Positions 35,306-47,967 of a DNA stretch of 64,000 nucleotides are shown in pieces (the stretch's first letter is position 1; each line of letters begins with the position of its first letter). Origin of the DNA: Serendipita indica DSM 11827 (Eukaryota > Basidiomycota > Agaricomycetes > Sebacinales > Serendipitaceae); assembly GCA_910890315.1 (NCBI GenBank), contig CAJVGD010000018.1, positions 186,001 to 250,000 on the forward strand, written 5' to 3'. Position numbers and translations under genes: made by a program. The notes beneath the pieces are model-generated. The model was not told where the DNA came from. It worked only from the letters and a program-made list of their open reading frames with translations, and made no database searches.

Positions 35306-35984
35306 TTAATAGTAGGCGTGAGGTGCGACGGCGCCAGGTGCGTGGTGTAGGTGAGGACGGTGATGAGGATGAGAGTCGTAGGCAGAGTGTGGCAACGACG
35401 AGTGCTGACGGGGTTGCATGCTCGCTGAGCGTGTGCCACGGGATGGAGAATGGAAAGAAGCGTATTGAACATGGTAGGGCATCGACGTTGGCATCTGGAA
35501 TCCCCACTGGGGCCCATAGCTTGCTGGCGGGCCAGCGTTGGCAAACTGTGCATACTTGACGTGTTGATCGTCTGGCGAAGGCACTGCTGGACGCATGCTC
35601 GGGGACGAGAATCGAAGTGGTGCGTCTCCGAGGATTGCACTCAGCGGGGGCAATGAGTATCCGGTGCCATTTGCTGGGGGTTGGGACGTAGGCTGGAGAT
35701 ACCCATGCTGATCCTGAGGGATGTGGACCGAGGAGCGTTCTTGGCTGAATTGCGGATGCTCCCAACCGGTACCATTGCTCGATTCGGAACCACTCATCCC
35801 CTCTTCGTCGTCTGTTGATTGTGTCGCGCTCGAAGCGTATAGCATCCGTCTCATTTGTGACCCTGCAGTTTCGGGACCATTGGATATTGCCCCCGTGCTA
35901 TGGACGCGCTCGCGTCTGTCGTACGGCGATGCAAACTCGGCCGGCTGGTGGTGGTAATGCTGTTGTTGTTGTTGCTGCTGCTGC

Positions 35985-36017
<33 letters not shown>

Positions 36018-37786
36018 AGGTGCTGATCATAAGCATCATCCACCGGGAATGGTATACCAGCTACATTGGGCTGCACGCGAAGCACGCCGCGTCCGCCTTG
36101 GACGAGTTGATAGTACTGCAACTCGAGTGGCTCGCCGTCTGCCGAGTCTTGGTTTCGGAACGATGGCGCCGTGTACGGATCAAACGGTGCTGTCAGATGA
36201 GGGAAAGCGTGCATCGAGTTTCGCTTATTGGCGGTGCGCTCGTCTGTGATGGGAGATGGGGCGAGCGACGACGACGACAGGCTCATGCGCGCAAAATTGG
36301 CTTCGACAGCCGAAGTTGGGCGAGAGGCGAGTCGTTCATGAACCTGATGCAGTCTTCGACCTCCTGGTGGATGATGATGATGATGATGGTGCTGGTGCTG
36401 GTGGACATGAGCTCGTCGGGCGGGATGGAGATGATGATGATGATGATGTTGATGATGGTGCTGAGCGCGGTCATCTGGTCGAGGACGCGGCGCTTCGGCT
36501 GACTGAGGACTAAAGGCCTGAGATGCGGAGCGTTTACTTCGGGAGCGTTCCAATAGGTGATGGTGTAGAGGCTCGACGGCGCTCGCCGAATGGGTCTCAG
36601 ACGCCGCTGTTCTCGCGGAGCGGGAATCCCAAGGGAGAAGGTGGTGCGAGGAAGAGGACGAGACACTACCCGACTCGTAGGCGTCGGACCGTGGATGCGC
36701 GTACATTCCGTGCTGCGTCAGAGGTCTTGGATGGTGAATAGATCGGCCAGCGAGGGAGGATGGTAGTGTAGACTGGGTATCAGGTCGCACATGGGTGGTT
36801 GGCGGGACAAACGTAAACTGGAACTGGTCCGGGCTTGCAGATCGCGCTCGGGCGTATCCTGGAGAGCGTGGTGGGGTTGCAAACGAGGATACGCTGGGCT
36901 CTGCGAGATGATGGCCATGAGGGAGGGGACGTCTGGGACGTGATCTCGACTCGAAGCGGGACTGGCGCTGGATGAAAAAGGACTGCATGATCCTGATCCA
37001 AGACATGAATCTGTTGACGTCTACGTGCAGAGCATGGTTGATTGCGATGAGAAACTCGCGCTCCATGGCGTTGATCTTTTCGAGGGTGACACCACAAATC
37101 GAGGCCCACGACTTGTTCGTATATGTATTACTGCGAGTGTCAGCTTAGAGTAAGGGGTCCATCCACCGTTATACGTACTCGTCCATAAACTTGTTGGCGA
37201 GCATGAGGGCGACAACAGAGACCATGTACTGGCTACCCTGGTGGGCCTGGGAGGCTGCAAGGACACTGGGAGCATTGACAGGACCCATGTCTGCTTCGTG
37301 CTTGCCGGCAGCACCGACCATGAGCGGTCGCTTGAGGAGCCAGATGTAATGTAAAGCCAGAACCAAACACGTCTTGGAGAGCTGAGTCTGGGCAATGACC
37401 TTTGACAAATAGTGGATAAAGTGCGGCTGAGGCTGTAATTGGAGGGCGGACGCGGTTGGTTGCCAGAACCAGAGGTAGCAGACCATTTCACCATAAGCAA
37501 CTGCGACATCGACGTCTGGAGCATGAAATGGACCATAAGTCACGACTATCGGTGCTCTCGTGCGCTCGCCGTTGTTGGGAGCGGTGCGCGAGTGGCCCCG
37601 GCTGGGCTGGTCGAGTGCCATTTCCTCGTCGTCGTCGTCATCATCAGACGTTCCCGAGCTCGAATCCGAGTCTTGTGCTCGTCGTTGTGTGCGGTGGAGA
37701 TGAGCGGTACAGACGGTGAGCGGGACAAAGGCAGACTGCTGCTGCTGCTGCTGGTGCGATACTGGATGAGCATAAGCACTGGCCAT
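35306..37786 (-). CDS. Pho85-type (PCL) cyclin with poly-Gln and poly-His tail
   Basis: A cyclin of the Pcl/Pho80 group that would activate a Pho85/CDK5-type kinase. Exon 1 (37169-37786) starts MASAYAHPVSHQQQQQQSAF, has an acidic run (SGTSDDDDDDEEM) and the first half of the cyclin box (HFIHYLSKVIAQTQLSKTCL, LHYIWLLKRPLM, YMVSVVALMLANKFMDEYV). One intron near 37132-37178 leads to TNKSWASICGVTLEKINAME and REFLIAINHALHVDVNRFMS, the classic end of the box. The remaining about 540 residues are low-complexity: two His-rich runs (36366-36461) and a glutamine run of about 20 (35958-36017). It has just one intron, unlike its neighbours. Cyclin identity is firm; its exact PCL subclass (Pcl1/2-like or Clg1-like) is not. 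Confidence 0.85.
35958..36017. repeat. CAG/CTG-type trinucleotide tract (poly-Gln)
   Basis: About 20 consecutive glutamine codons on the minus strand inside the cyclin gene, mixed CAG and CAA. Confidence 0.9.
36366..36461. repeat. ATG/CAT-type trinucleotide tracts (poly-His)
   Basis: Two blocks of mostly histidine codons on the minus strand (36366-36402 and about 36429-36461) inside the cyclin gene. The + strand reading of these blocks as Met/Asp runs is a shadow. Confidence 0.9.
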
Positions 37787-38112
37787 ATTCTCAAATCAAA
37801 ATCTTGTCGCAGCGTCGCACTCGACGGCGACAGACGCAAACTGCAGCTCTGGTCGCGGGGAAAAGGTAAAGAGAAATAAAACCAATCCCAAAGGGGCTGA
37901 GCCTCGTCCTAGATATATCAACCTTTGAAATTTTATTTTTATTATTATTATTCAACTTAACCTCGGCCCTGCACGTCCATCCCGGAATTCATTTCCTCTT
38001 ACGGCATTTCCTTATCCCAGCCACAAACAGAGCCCCAAATATTACGTTGGAAAATAATTAATTAATTCGCAAAGTGTCCGTATACGCCACAACATGTCCC
38101 TTCGACCTCGCC

Positions 38113-39556
38113 TTAGAACCGCTCGTTGCCGAATCCGTGCGGCGGTGGGTAGCCATACCCTCCCTGCTGCTGCTGCTGCTGCTGTTGCTGATGGTGATAG
38201 TACTGTCCCCCGCTCACACCCCCGACCAGGCTCGGCGCGGCTCCCCCATAGTGGCTCACAGCGTCTTCTTCCCACTGCTCCCCCCCTCCGTTTCCACCGC
38301 CCATGAACGGCTCCTTGACCTCCCACACCGCCTGTTTGCTGCCCACACTAAACTCGAGGTCCTCTTTTGTGATCGAGTCCCAGTACTTGTAGACCATCAT
38401 CACGCTCAGCAGGATACACACCGTAAAGAAGAACAGCCCGTCAATATAGTGCTTGACCGCATCGCAGATCTGCACACTAAACGCGAACAGCACCAACTGG
38501 GCAACCGCAAAAAAGGTCGCACCAATGATCACGTCACCCAGCGGCCACCGGTCGTCGAGCGTGCGGATGACGAGGATGAGTTGCGAAATCGTGTACACGA
38601 CCGCACACACGGCCGGCCACAAAAAGTAAATGATCCAGAGCGGGATCGCTTGTGTCTTTGAAAAGCCGGCAATGCCCTTGAATGTCGCAATCGCAAAGAA
38701 GAAGCCTATTCCGAACAGGAGCAGACACGACAGTCGGAGGAACTAGTGGGACGTGTGGTCAGTTTGGTCGGCCTGACAATCCCCCCCATGCATCGCAAAA
38801 ACGTACCCAAAGCGATAATGGAGTGCCATCCTCGGCGAATTGGAAACCGACAAAGCCGTTGATGAGCAGACAGGTATATTCAGCCGCGACAAGCCCCGTG
38901 TAAACCGCAGCGAACCACTGTCAGCCAGGTTAGCAAACGTTTGTGTATGCATATCAGGTAAGAGGTGGGCAAAGTCTCTTCACGTCACAGCCCAGCCTAA
39001 ACTAGGGCGCTGAACGGCCACACGGAAAACGTGCATGTAGAAATATAGCGATTTGCAAAGAGCATCCCGAATAGATTCCCTCCAGGGGTTCTTGGAGTTG
39101 AACACGCACCGGATAGACGTTATTGGCGGTGGGGATGATCCCAGAGTCCAAGAAGATGGCAAGCGCCTCAATTATTGCGTACAGGTAGAAGAAGAGGACG
39201 ATTTCCTTTCGGCCTGAGACCTCTTGTTAGCGCATCGCATCATTGCTGGGAGACAAAACGAGACGCACCGACTGCAGTATACTTGCTGCGGATGTGAAAG
39301 ATCATGATTCCAGTCATAATAATAGCGACAATGTGCACAAAACTCGTTGCTATCATGTCCTCCGTCAACCACGCCGCTCCCTAGAAAATCGCAAGAAATT
39401 TCAAAGAGACGTACCAGGCTGGAAAATGAGCGTCCTCCCAATGTCTACATTTCTGCTATAGCATGTAGGTTCGATTCCGTTGGCCGCACCGAGCAGCGGG
39501 CATACGACGAGCGCGGCCGACTCGCAAATGCCGTCAAACGACCCAAACTGGAGCAT
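38113..39556 (-). CDS. CHS7: Chs7, chitin synthase export chaperone
   Basis: ER membrane chaperone needed for class IV chitin synthase (Chs3) to leave the ER. It starts [20 protein letters not shown] with the family's Cys-containing N-terminus. Seven helices follow: [117 protein letters not shown] and [18 protein letters not shown]. The diagnostic [17 protein letters not shown] comes next. The cytosolic tail is Gly-rich and contains a run of nine glutamines, which is not usual in the family. Five short introns. Confident call. Tandem with the cyclin gene. Confidence 0.92.
38166..38192. repeat. Short poly-Gln codon run in CHS7
   Basis: Nine consecutive glutamine codons on the minus strand in the CHS7 C-terminal tail. 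Confidence 0.85.
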
Positions 39557-42500
39557 CCTGAGGGCCCGATTAATCTACTCGAGAGTCGTGCTTTTCTTGC
39601 GTGTATTTTAGTCGATTAAAGGAGCGGCCGTTATCGGCTTGAATTCAGTATTCGTGCCAGGCGGTTCAGGTCAAGCTGTACGTTTACGCGAGGCTGGGGA
39701 CATGCTTGCTACATTCACGGAGAGCTCAGAGATTCGCAAAGATTGAAAGAATGGGTTTATTTCTCGTGTAAGAAACAGACGTGCGTTATGGTGCAGCGAC
39801 TGGCAGAGTTGTCAGTCTCTCGCTCCGAGATCACAAGGAAACTTCGGGGCTTCACACGGGCGTTGCCCAGCGTCAAACTTGAAATCCTAAGCGGGTGGAT
39901 AGTGGAGCATGTGGAGGGGCACGGGCGGCTACCGAGCGAGCTGCTAGCTGGCTCGCTGGCTCGCTCACTCGCTCGCCACTAACGGCGTCAAAACACAACC
40001 GAGGGATTTGGATCAAATCCACTTTGTTTGTCGGAGCATACGATTTCGCCTGTCAAGCGAGTGATCCGGCGCCAGGTTCTCGTTTGTCACCCGTCTCGGA
40101 AATGGGCTGTGCAGTCAGATGCTCGCTCGCCGTCGTCGCCTGCGGTTTGATAAGTCGTCTTGAATTAGGATAAGTAATCGATCGAGCTCGACCTCTTTGT
40201 GCGGAGCAGGTCGAGCGATTATATCGGCAAAAGAGGCATAAAAGCTGACTGACCACTACACAGAGTCTGACCGGAGACATTGCACTTATTGAGCACCAAG
40301 AGGAGTTGAGCCCATGTGTGATCCTCGATTTGAGACATGTTCCGTCCGTGTGAACTAGCCAGGCTTGCGCTTTGACCATTCTCTGCCGTGTCCGGCTTAG
40401 TGCCTGTGAGGTCGAGGTCAGGAGGTGGACAAGCACTATGGACGCGCGGATACAGTTCCGCATCAAGTGTTTTCCCGTGTCATCAATGGGCGACGGACCC
40501 GTCCATGACTGATTTGGCTGGTGGATGCCCGCTGGGTCACTCGCCCCTAGTGAAAGACTTACTGAAACGGACATGTCGTTTCTATACGAGGCGGTGGAAA
40601 AATGAGACAATGGATGTCGAGTTACGTCCACGCCACACAGTTTGGGCAACGCCGTGGAATACTTGCGGCCTGCGTCATGCCCAAAAGGCGCCTCGTTACG
40701 CCTCTGGGGATGGTTCACAGAGAAAGCCTTGTTAGGGACAGGTGAGATGAGGCAGTCCCAATGGGAAATTGTGCATCCCCCCCCCCCCTTGACCAAAGGA
40801 CGGCTACGGACGGCATGCAATCCATCACCAGCTTTATCAGTATCAAGTGAGTTGCTCCAAGTCCACCGCCTGCGTGTGATAGCCCGATGGCTGGACTCAA
40901 TCCCCCATCAACACACCTCTCTCTCTGACTGAGCGCCCACCGTCGGCGTCTGACAGAATCCATGTCCGTGGAGGCCATTGAGTACGTAGGCTACCCTGAA
41001 AGGCGGGGCGGTCGTCGTGCTGAGCCCACGTATCAGCCCTGGTCGGTTCGAGGTTGGAGCGTTCTTCCCGAGGATCAGAACAAGTCGAAAGAGGGAACTC
41101 GACCACGGATGGGAAAATGACCAGACTTGGCCCAATGAGACCTTGTCGCGTCTTTGTTGAGCCCAAAGAGACACGGATACACGGGGAGGTTTGGTGGGCC
41201 TTTTGTCCGCCTGACCGTCTAGGCGTAGTGAACTGTCGGTTTCGAAATAAGTCGACCCAGCTTTCGGACTTCCAATTTTGGATTGCATAGCTGAGGTAGG
41301 CGCCTAGCAAAGTTGTTCAGGTCCATTTGAAAGTCGCATGTGAGAGGTCTGGGGAAGGCTCAGGGCTGGTCCTTGTGCAATCGGGGGGACCCTGTGGAAG
41401 AGACCTGCAAGTAGCTGCACGCTTGAGCTTGATCGATCCTCACGATTCCGAGGGCCCTTGAACGCGCTTGCTGAACCTGACTCGCGTGACTTTTGGATTC
41501 TACAGTCTCTCTCTCTTGCTTTCAGCATTTCGCCCAAGGCCTTGTCAGTAACCGAGGCTCGAGACTCGGACCCCAATCCACCGACTCATGTTCAGTTTCT
41601 CAGAGAACGGTAGACATTCACAGAAGAGAGACGCCGTCTGGAGACAAGTATGCGAGTAACTAACGCAGATGAGACAGATTCGCCGGTAAGACGATGGAGC
41701 ACGTTGAACGCTTGAACGGCAAACTAATATCGAGATACCACGAGCGAGGTGGAGAGGGGCCCACAGGGGTCGCCAGCCTACTCCTGAGCTTGTGGTTGGA
41801 TCCCTCGGGGATTTTTTTCCACATTGTTTGTATATTTGTATATTGTTTTGTTTTTTTTTTTTTCCAAAGCGAAACCAGCCGTCGCGATCTAAATGGCGAG
41901 GATGGAGAGACAGGCATGGATCCCTGGAATTGGCCAAAATCCACGAGAGCAATCGAGGGATAATAATCGAAAATGGACAGGCTCGCTGGGTATCAATTGA
42001 TTGCGGCGACCTCCGTAACTCGGGTGTTTGCTTCCCGAGATTATGATCATCAGCTATGCCTCCTCGAATCGAGGGACACGCGACGCTCCGCTCGTGGCTC
42101 GCATATGGGCCCCCGTCCACGCTTCCTGCCCTCTCTCAGACGACAATCTTGGCCCTTCCCCCTTTTTTTTGGCAATAGTTTCCACTTTTTCCACCGGTCA
42201 CTTCCGTAAGCCGGCCTCGGCTCCCTGCTACCGTCGCCAATGAACCGCAAAGGAGAGCACAACTGCGTTCCTCTGAACAAAATTATCGAGAATACTCACC
42301 GGCTATTCGTCTATTCATGGCACTTGGAACCGATATGGATCCTGCTGCTCGCCAGCACCTCGGCAGATGCGAGGCTTCAACGCCGTTGCTGCACTTCCGA
42401 AGCACCGTGTGTCCCAGAAAAAAAATCTCGTTGAATCTCGTTATACTTCCACATCGATTACAGCTCGCTATCTGCCCCTCTGCCCCCACCTGCCGCGGCT

Positions 42501-43700
42501 CGGGCATCTCCAAGGGCCTCCTCTGGCGTGATGTGTGTCTCCCCCGCTTGCTTCACGAGGCGGTATTGGACAACAGGGGAGCGCATCTGTCTCCATTCAG
42601 AATGACGTCTCGATTTCCATTCAGAGTCGTCCTCCCCCAAAGGCCTGGCACGACCCGCCCGGTGGAGGTGGTCAACTTGCGGTTCAACAGCCACGCCCGA
42701 GGCCCAGAAGGCTGGATTCTTACTTACGTGGCAATCTACCTTTCATCGCACTTCTCCCGACGTCTTCGGTTTCTGTACCACCCTGTTATGTATTACCGCC
42801 AATTGGCTTTGCGCCATAATACAGGCGCTTGCTCACTCGACGAGCCTGCCAGGGAATCGAGAACTACTCTTCTGTCAACCAGTTAGAAATGAAATACTTC
42901 CCCCCCCCAGTCTGTTCTCCGTCGAACAGTCGATCGCCGTCAAGCTTTCAGCTTCTCCTCACACACCGTTAACTTTGTTTCGTCCCCATTAATTACATGC
43001 GATACAGCTGGACTTATTGCGAAAAAATTGCACTAATGAAGCGGGTCGCACACGCGCACACGGATCTGCGTGGGCTACCGCCCGGCAGTCTTATCGGCGG
43101 ATCTATTCTCTCACAATTATTTCCAAGCTTGCTCAATCTGTTTTGATCGTCTCCAGTGTCAGACTCACAACAGTTTCCGGCACATGAACCGCAATTGGCA
43201 CCCTAGCATGAGACCTCGACAATTTGTATACAATAACTCGGGTTATCATCACCGCTTGTTCCCAATTCCGAGTGATTCCTCAAATTGTTCAGCAGCCGAA
43301 CCCCGTTGCTCCGCCCCCCTCCAGAGTTTTCCCCGTGAATTCTGACGTGAGCGTTTTCCCGGATATCATGGACTCCAGTCTATTCAATAGACCTGTATCT
43401 TTCATCTTTCTCTGATCTCCCTCTTCAATCTCGGTCCATCAGCACAAAACCCAACCCGCCAAATGCTGCGCGTACGTCTATCGTCAGGACGGCCATCAAA
43501 ACGATGCAACCTCGCCGCAGAACCATATGGTCGCTTTATCTGAAAATAGAATCTCAGTCCACAACTCCTTTCGAGAAAGATTGGTACGGTTCTGATGAAG
43601 TGTACGGTAACTCGCCCGAGGAAGTGATCCCTATTTCACCCCAATTGTACGTGGTCTAAACGCAATAAAAGTATGAGCAAACTGTCCCTTTGGCTTATCC
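39557..43700. other. 4.1-kb stretch with no supported gene
   Basis: The largest empty stretch in the window, between the CHS7 start and the BET2 stop. It has homopolymer runs (C at about 40781-40790 and 42900-42908, T at about 41849-41862), a GCTCGCT-like short repeat near 39940-39980, and long pyrimidine-rich parts at 42100-43450. Frames up to 255 codons (40053-40820) are present on either strand but show no protein character. It presumably includes the CHS7 promoter. Confidence 0.5.
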
Positions 43701-45843
43701 TCACTCGCAACGGCGCGGCAAGGCCACCCAGCCCTTGCGCAACCCCTTGCGCTCGATCACATCCGCCGGCATGCAGTATACGGGATCTAGATCGTGCAAC
43801 CCAGGGTATCCCAACAGCGAAAGACCTGTTCGGAAGGCAACGTTCCGTCGTCAGTCGCGCGCGAGAAACCGCTTGATTAGGAAAGTAGCACCGGCAAGAG
43901 CGACGTAATCATATACAATTCACGAAAGAATCCCGGCCCTGGCGCCTCGGGTCGTATGGGAGCAGTCCGTGAGACTGCCACTTGAGAGAACCAAGTCGCG
44001 ATGAGAAAATGAGAGACGTCCCTCCCTGCGGCGTTACGTCTCTAACGCTCATGGGTCGCAATGGGCCATCCACACTGGCGCCTCGATCCCATGGGAATTG
44101 ATCGAGGTGTGGTGAGCTGAGCGTTTGGTCTCCTGGGTCTCTCTAGTACGTGTTTCGCGAGGTCGAAGCTCAATCCCGGCTTAAAGAGGTAGCTGGCGAG
44201 CAGAGCGCGCGTAATTAATCTGAAACAAAGGCGTGCATACCTGCGACACCGAAACACGTATGCCAAACATCTGGCATATCTCCTGGGCGATCTGCGATTC
44301 CTCCACCATCTGTATCCTGGTGAGGAAATGTCAGTTCATCGTGGGAAAAGAAGCAGTGGCTATCAAAGGAGCGATAGCAGTGCAATTGCCAGTCATGAGG
44401 AGCGATAAGACTCTGCGGATAGAAAGCGAGCCGTCAACGGCAAGAGGCGTTATGGGAAGTGCGCCACGCTGTCCCCAACCAGTTGTCCGTGTGAAGGATT
44501 GTAACCCTCTCTCGTTCCATCAGTTGCTGGTTAGCGGGAGATGAGCCTTGATAGCAAGTAGGGACATGTCCCTCAAGTCACAGTTCCGTGACCTTTTTCC
44601 GCATCCAAGTCAGACGCCACCCAACAATAGGGAGCCTTGGAGCAAGCCACAAAGGAGAATAAGGCCTGTTGAAATCGGCTTCGTACCTGAGAAGAGAGAA
44701 TGAACCGCTCGAGGGCTGAGCCGTCGATCCACGGCATTCTGTTCAGAATCGAGAGGGATGATAATACCCAAAAAGAATAGCAGACCTACAATTAAAGCGT
44801 CAGCTGAGTATACAGTCAACAGCGTTATGGTTCTCTTCGTGAGATGAGATGTCCACCCCGCCATCCCACGCGCCTCTAATTACGAGGTACTCGATCGATA
44901 GAGAAGACGCGACGACTTCTGGGATTGGTGAGACTGCCACTTACGTCTTCGAGCTTCTCTGGTCGTCCATTCAGACCTCCGTTCGGCAACTGGCGTTCGG
45001 AGAGCCACCATGCCAGGGGTTCAGTCTCCACTTCGTCTAGGCGATCCAGAATAGCCAAAGCGCCAACACAAGTCCAGACACTGTGAGAAAGCCGGTCAAC
45101 TATAATCGTTATTGCGAATGAATTACACAGGCCTTGTGATGCATGACTTTCTCCTCCTGCATCGCTCCCATAACCCCCATCGAAATTCTTGCATCGTCGG
45201 ATATACGACACTGTCCTGTCCTTGTCGATTCGATCAAGGCAGCCAAGTAGGGATAACGCGGAGACTGCACAGTACAGAAAACGCGTGTCGGTCTCACCGA
45301 AGCGATCTCCGGCGAATGACCCATTAGTCGGGTGTTGTAGTCCAAGGATGAATGAAACTATACGATCCTTCTTGGATTCTACGTCAAGGAGGTGCAGTGC
45401 ATCAAGCATGATGAGGATTTGAATCCCGCTGAGAGTAGGCAGGATGTGACCGTCGTGACGTGGATGAGCACCGAAGGCGCCTGCATTATATCGAGATGTC
45501 AGGGTAAATCAAGGCGTCGTGGGCTGACACCATACCAGCCTTGTCGTCCCAGCAGCTCATTACAAAGTCCAGGAGCTGCTGACGATCCAATGCATCCCTT
45601 TGTTCCATGATACACAGAGCAGTCAACCCCCAGTATACTGCGTTGAGACGAAGATGCGAGGTTAGATGGTAGGCGAGGTCGTCCTGACTCTGGTGGCCAC
45701 GTGAGTGCGCGTGAATAGGGTTTGCAAGAAAGGATTGGCCGGATTTTGTCACGGAAGATACGTACTTCACCCAACTTCTGGATATATGATACATGTGATG
45801 GGACGAGCAACGATGGCACACAAATAGCCGGATTCGATGCCAT
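43701..45843 (-). CDS. BET2: Rab geranylgeranyltransferase beta subunit (Bet2)
   Basis: Catalytic beta subunit of type-II geranylgeranyltransferase, which prenylates Rab GTPases on their C-terminal cysteines. It starts [20 protein letters not shown]. Prenyltransferase repeats follow: [107 protein letters not shown] and [20 protein letters not shown]. The zinc ligands of the family are in the [16 protein letters not shown] (Asp, Cys) and DVWHT (His) motifs. The last three introns are unusually long: 44786-44944 (159 nt), 44317-44686 (370 nt) and 43826-44240 (415 nt). Phase is kept across each. Confident identification. Confidence 0.9.
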
Positions 45844-46140
45844 TTTCCCTCAAAAGCTTGCTTCTGTGCTGGTGGATGCAACAATTGCTGGCCTGTTCTC
45901 CGTTCTACAAGACGCGCCGTGTAGATGGTCCAGAAGAGTCCAACGTTTGTGTGAGATCTGTTGTCTGAAATGTCAGGCTTCTCTTGGTTACTTGATGGCG
46001 TGCTGGTCTACAGGGCTGGCAATTCGGCGGTGGTTGACGCGCGGACCAAGCAATATCACAGCTTGAACCCCACGACCACAATCCGAATGGTACAACTTTG
46101 CATTTTCCTAATCATTTTATAACTTCACGATCCATCGACG

Positions 46141-47719
46141 ATGAAAATCAACTTGACATATACCTGCGACTCGCCTCTGATCACGTTTAGTGGCAATTGG
46201 ACGGCCGAGTCCAACTCGGTCCAGGCTTCATCGTACGGATACCAAGCGTGGGCTGATAACACCAAATCATAACTAAGGCATCATAGCAGCAATGCTCCCG
46301 CAGTGCGAATGGTCTCAAGGGCACAGTGAGTCAAGTGATTCAACTTGCAACTCTTGCATAGTCTTATGTTATTAGTGGGGACTCTTTGACGTTCAACTTT
46401 ACGGGGACAGGTATCTGGTACCAAGACAATCCCCAATAATAACGCAAGTCGGCTAACGCTTCACAGGATTTACCCTGCCACGAATACTCCCAGGGTATAC
46501 TCTCGGATTGAAACTACTCTACTTATTCTCTAACAATACCCCCAGTCCAGCTTCGACGTCTATTTGGACGGAACACTCTCCCGATTTGATGGTAGTAACG
46601 AGCCAAGCGATGTTACAGACCCACTCTTCTCTAAGACGGGTCTACTATTCATACCTCATGTTGTCTCAATTCACAACACCGGCGCCTTATCCCTTGGGTC
46701 TTCCCCATATCTTGACCTAGCCTACGTCACGTATGAATATCGCGACAAATTTGGTAACGCAACAAGCATGGATGTCTCTGGAGACTACGCAGATTCGCGC
46801 AATATTGCTTGGTATCCCCCAGAGGAGTGGACGACAAGCACCCGAGTCGTGCTTCTTGGTTCACAGAATGTGACCTTCAAATATCGGTGTGTAATTCCCT
46901 GTACAAATATGTGCTGCCAGAGCTAAACCTCGCAAGGAAAACTGCCGCCGCCGATGCATGGATGGAGTATAACTTTACGGCAAGCCAATAACTGTTTAAT
47001 ATCCTGAAAGGACTCATCAGATTGCACTATAGGGCAGTACGCTATCTGTGTTTGGCAGTGTAGGGCCGTCATATGGGGCTTATTCCGTATCCCTGAGATA
47101 TGCGGACGGTGAGGATATCACCGATGACGACGACCCAGGCAATGCTCTGCCTATCACTCGTGAAAGCGAGCTGTATGAGCGGACTGTCTATCACGCTTTC
47201 AATGGTTCCTTCTCGATCGACCGACAGGGGGTTCTCCTCTATCGAGCTACGAATCTCAACTCTGGCCGCGTGATGACTCTTGTTATGCGTAACTTGCCAC
47301 AGAAACAAGGGCAGTTGCTTGCGGTTGAACGTACGGAACTGTTCAAGTATGGCTATCAGTTACCAAAGCCACGAGCTCGAGGTCTTTCTGGGTACGGCCT
47401 CCTCAGTTCAAACTGCGTCCCTTGTACTGATTCACTGCCTTTTCCTAGAGGCGGCATTGCAGGGCTGGTCGTTGGCTCCCTCCTCCTCGTTGGGATCTGC
47501 TTCCTTGCGCTGTACTTTCTGCGGCAGAGAAGGCGAGGTCAACTTGTTCGACAGCAAAAGACCAACCTATTCCGTGACATACTGGCTCGTCGAGGGATCT
47601 TAAGCAATCCTGATGCCAAACGAACCAGTCATACGACTATTCATGGCAACAACGATTTTTCCCTCGATCCTAATACTACATTGAGTCCTCTTGACGTGCA
47701 TGGTGCCCGGCCTTTGTGA
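46141..47719 (+). CDS. Type-I membrane protein with two sugar-binding-like ectodomain modules
   Basis: A type of protein widespread in agaricomycetes: an extracellular region of two galactose-binding-like beta-sandwich modules, one membrane helix and a short cytosolic tail. Module 1: MKINLTYTCDSPLITFSGNW, then GDSLTFNFTGTGIWI and SSFDVYLDGTLSRFDG. Module 2: ITDDD-region repeats, WMEYNFT joined to GSTLSVFGSVGPSYGAYSVS, then AFNGSFSIDRQGVLLYRATN. The membrane helix is GIAGLVVGSLLLVGICFLAL, then LRQRRRG. Six introns are inferred. One is a GC-AG intron (46980-47032). No cleavable signal peptide is seen at the chosen ATG, so an upstream exon may be missing. Ligand and role unknown. Confidence 0.7.
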
Positions 47720-47967
47720 CCCATTTGAGGGATTCAAATACCATGAATATTTGGACATTCAACAACCTCACCCTCTTTTTGTTGTGGCCACCAGTTAGTT
47801 GTATGCATGTATTTACTAGAAACAGGCTGATACTCTACGTGAATATGCCCAAGCACGAGCCATATGTTAGAACAAGCGACAGTATCTCCCCAATCGGCAA
47901 GACAAATAGCCAGACACGCATAACCAGAAATCAAATCACCAAGTGAGAGCTGGGAGCTTCAACTTCT

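Noticed and set aside
35900-36502. + frames with long Leu or Met runs
   Set aside because: They are reverse readings of the poly-Gln and poly-His codons of the cyclin gene.
39466-39480. GGTTCGATTCC, a match to the tRNA B-box
   Set aside because: It lies in the coding first exon of CHS7 and has no A-box or cloverleaf around it.
40053-40820. 255-codon minus frame upstream of CHS7
   Set aside because: No domain, signal or compositional sign of a protein; lies in what should be promoter and other frames are also open.
41545-42120. 191-codon minus frame
   Set aside because: Random-looking composition with a lysine run caused by a T-tract; no splice context.
42317-42886. 189-codon + frame with overlapping open frames on both strands
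   Set aside because: Open only because the stretch is GC/pyrimidine-rich; no recognisable protein features.
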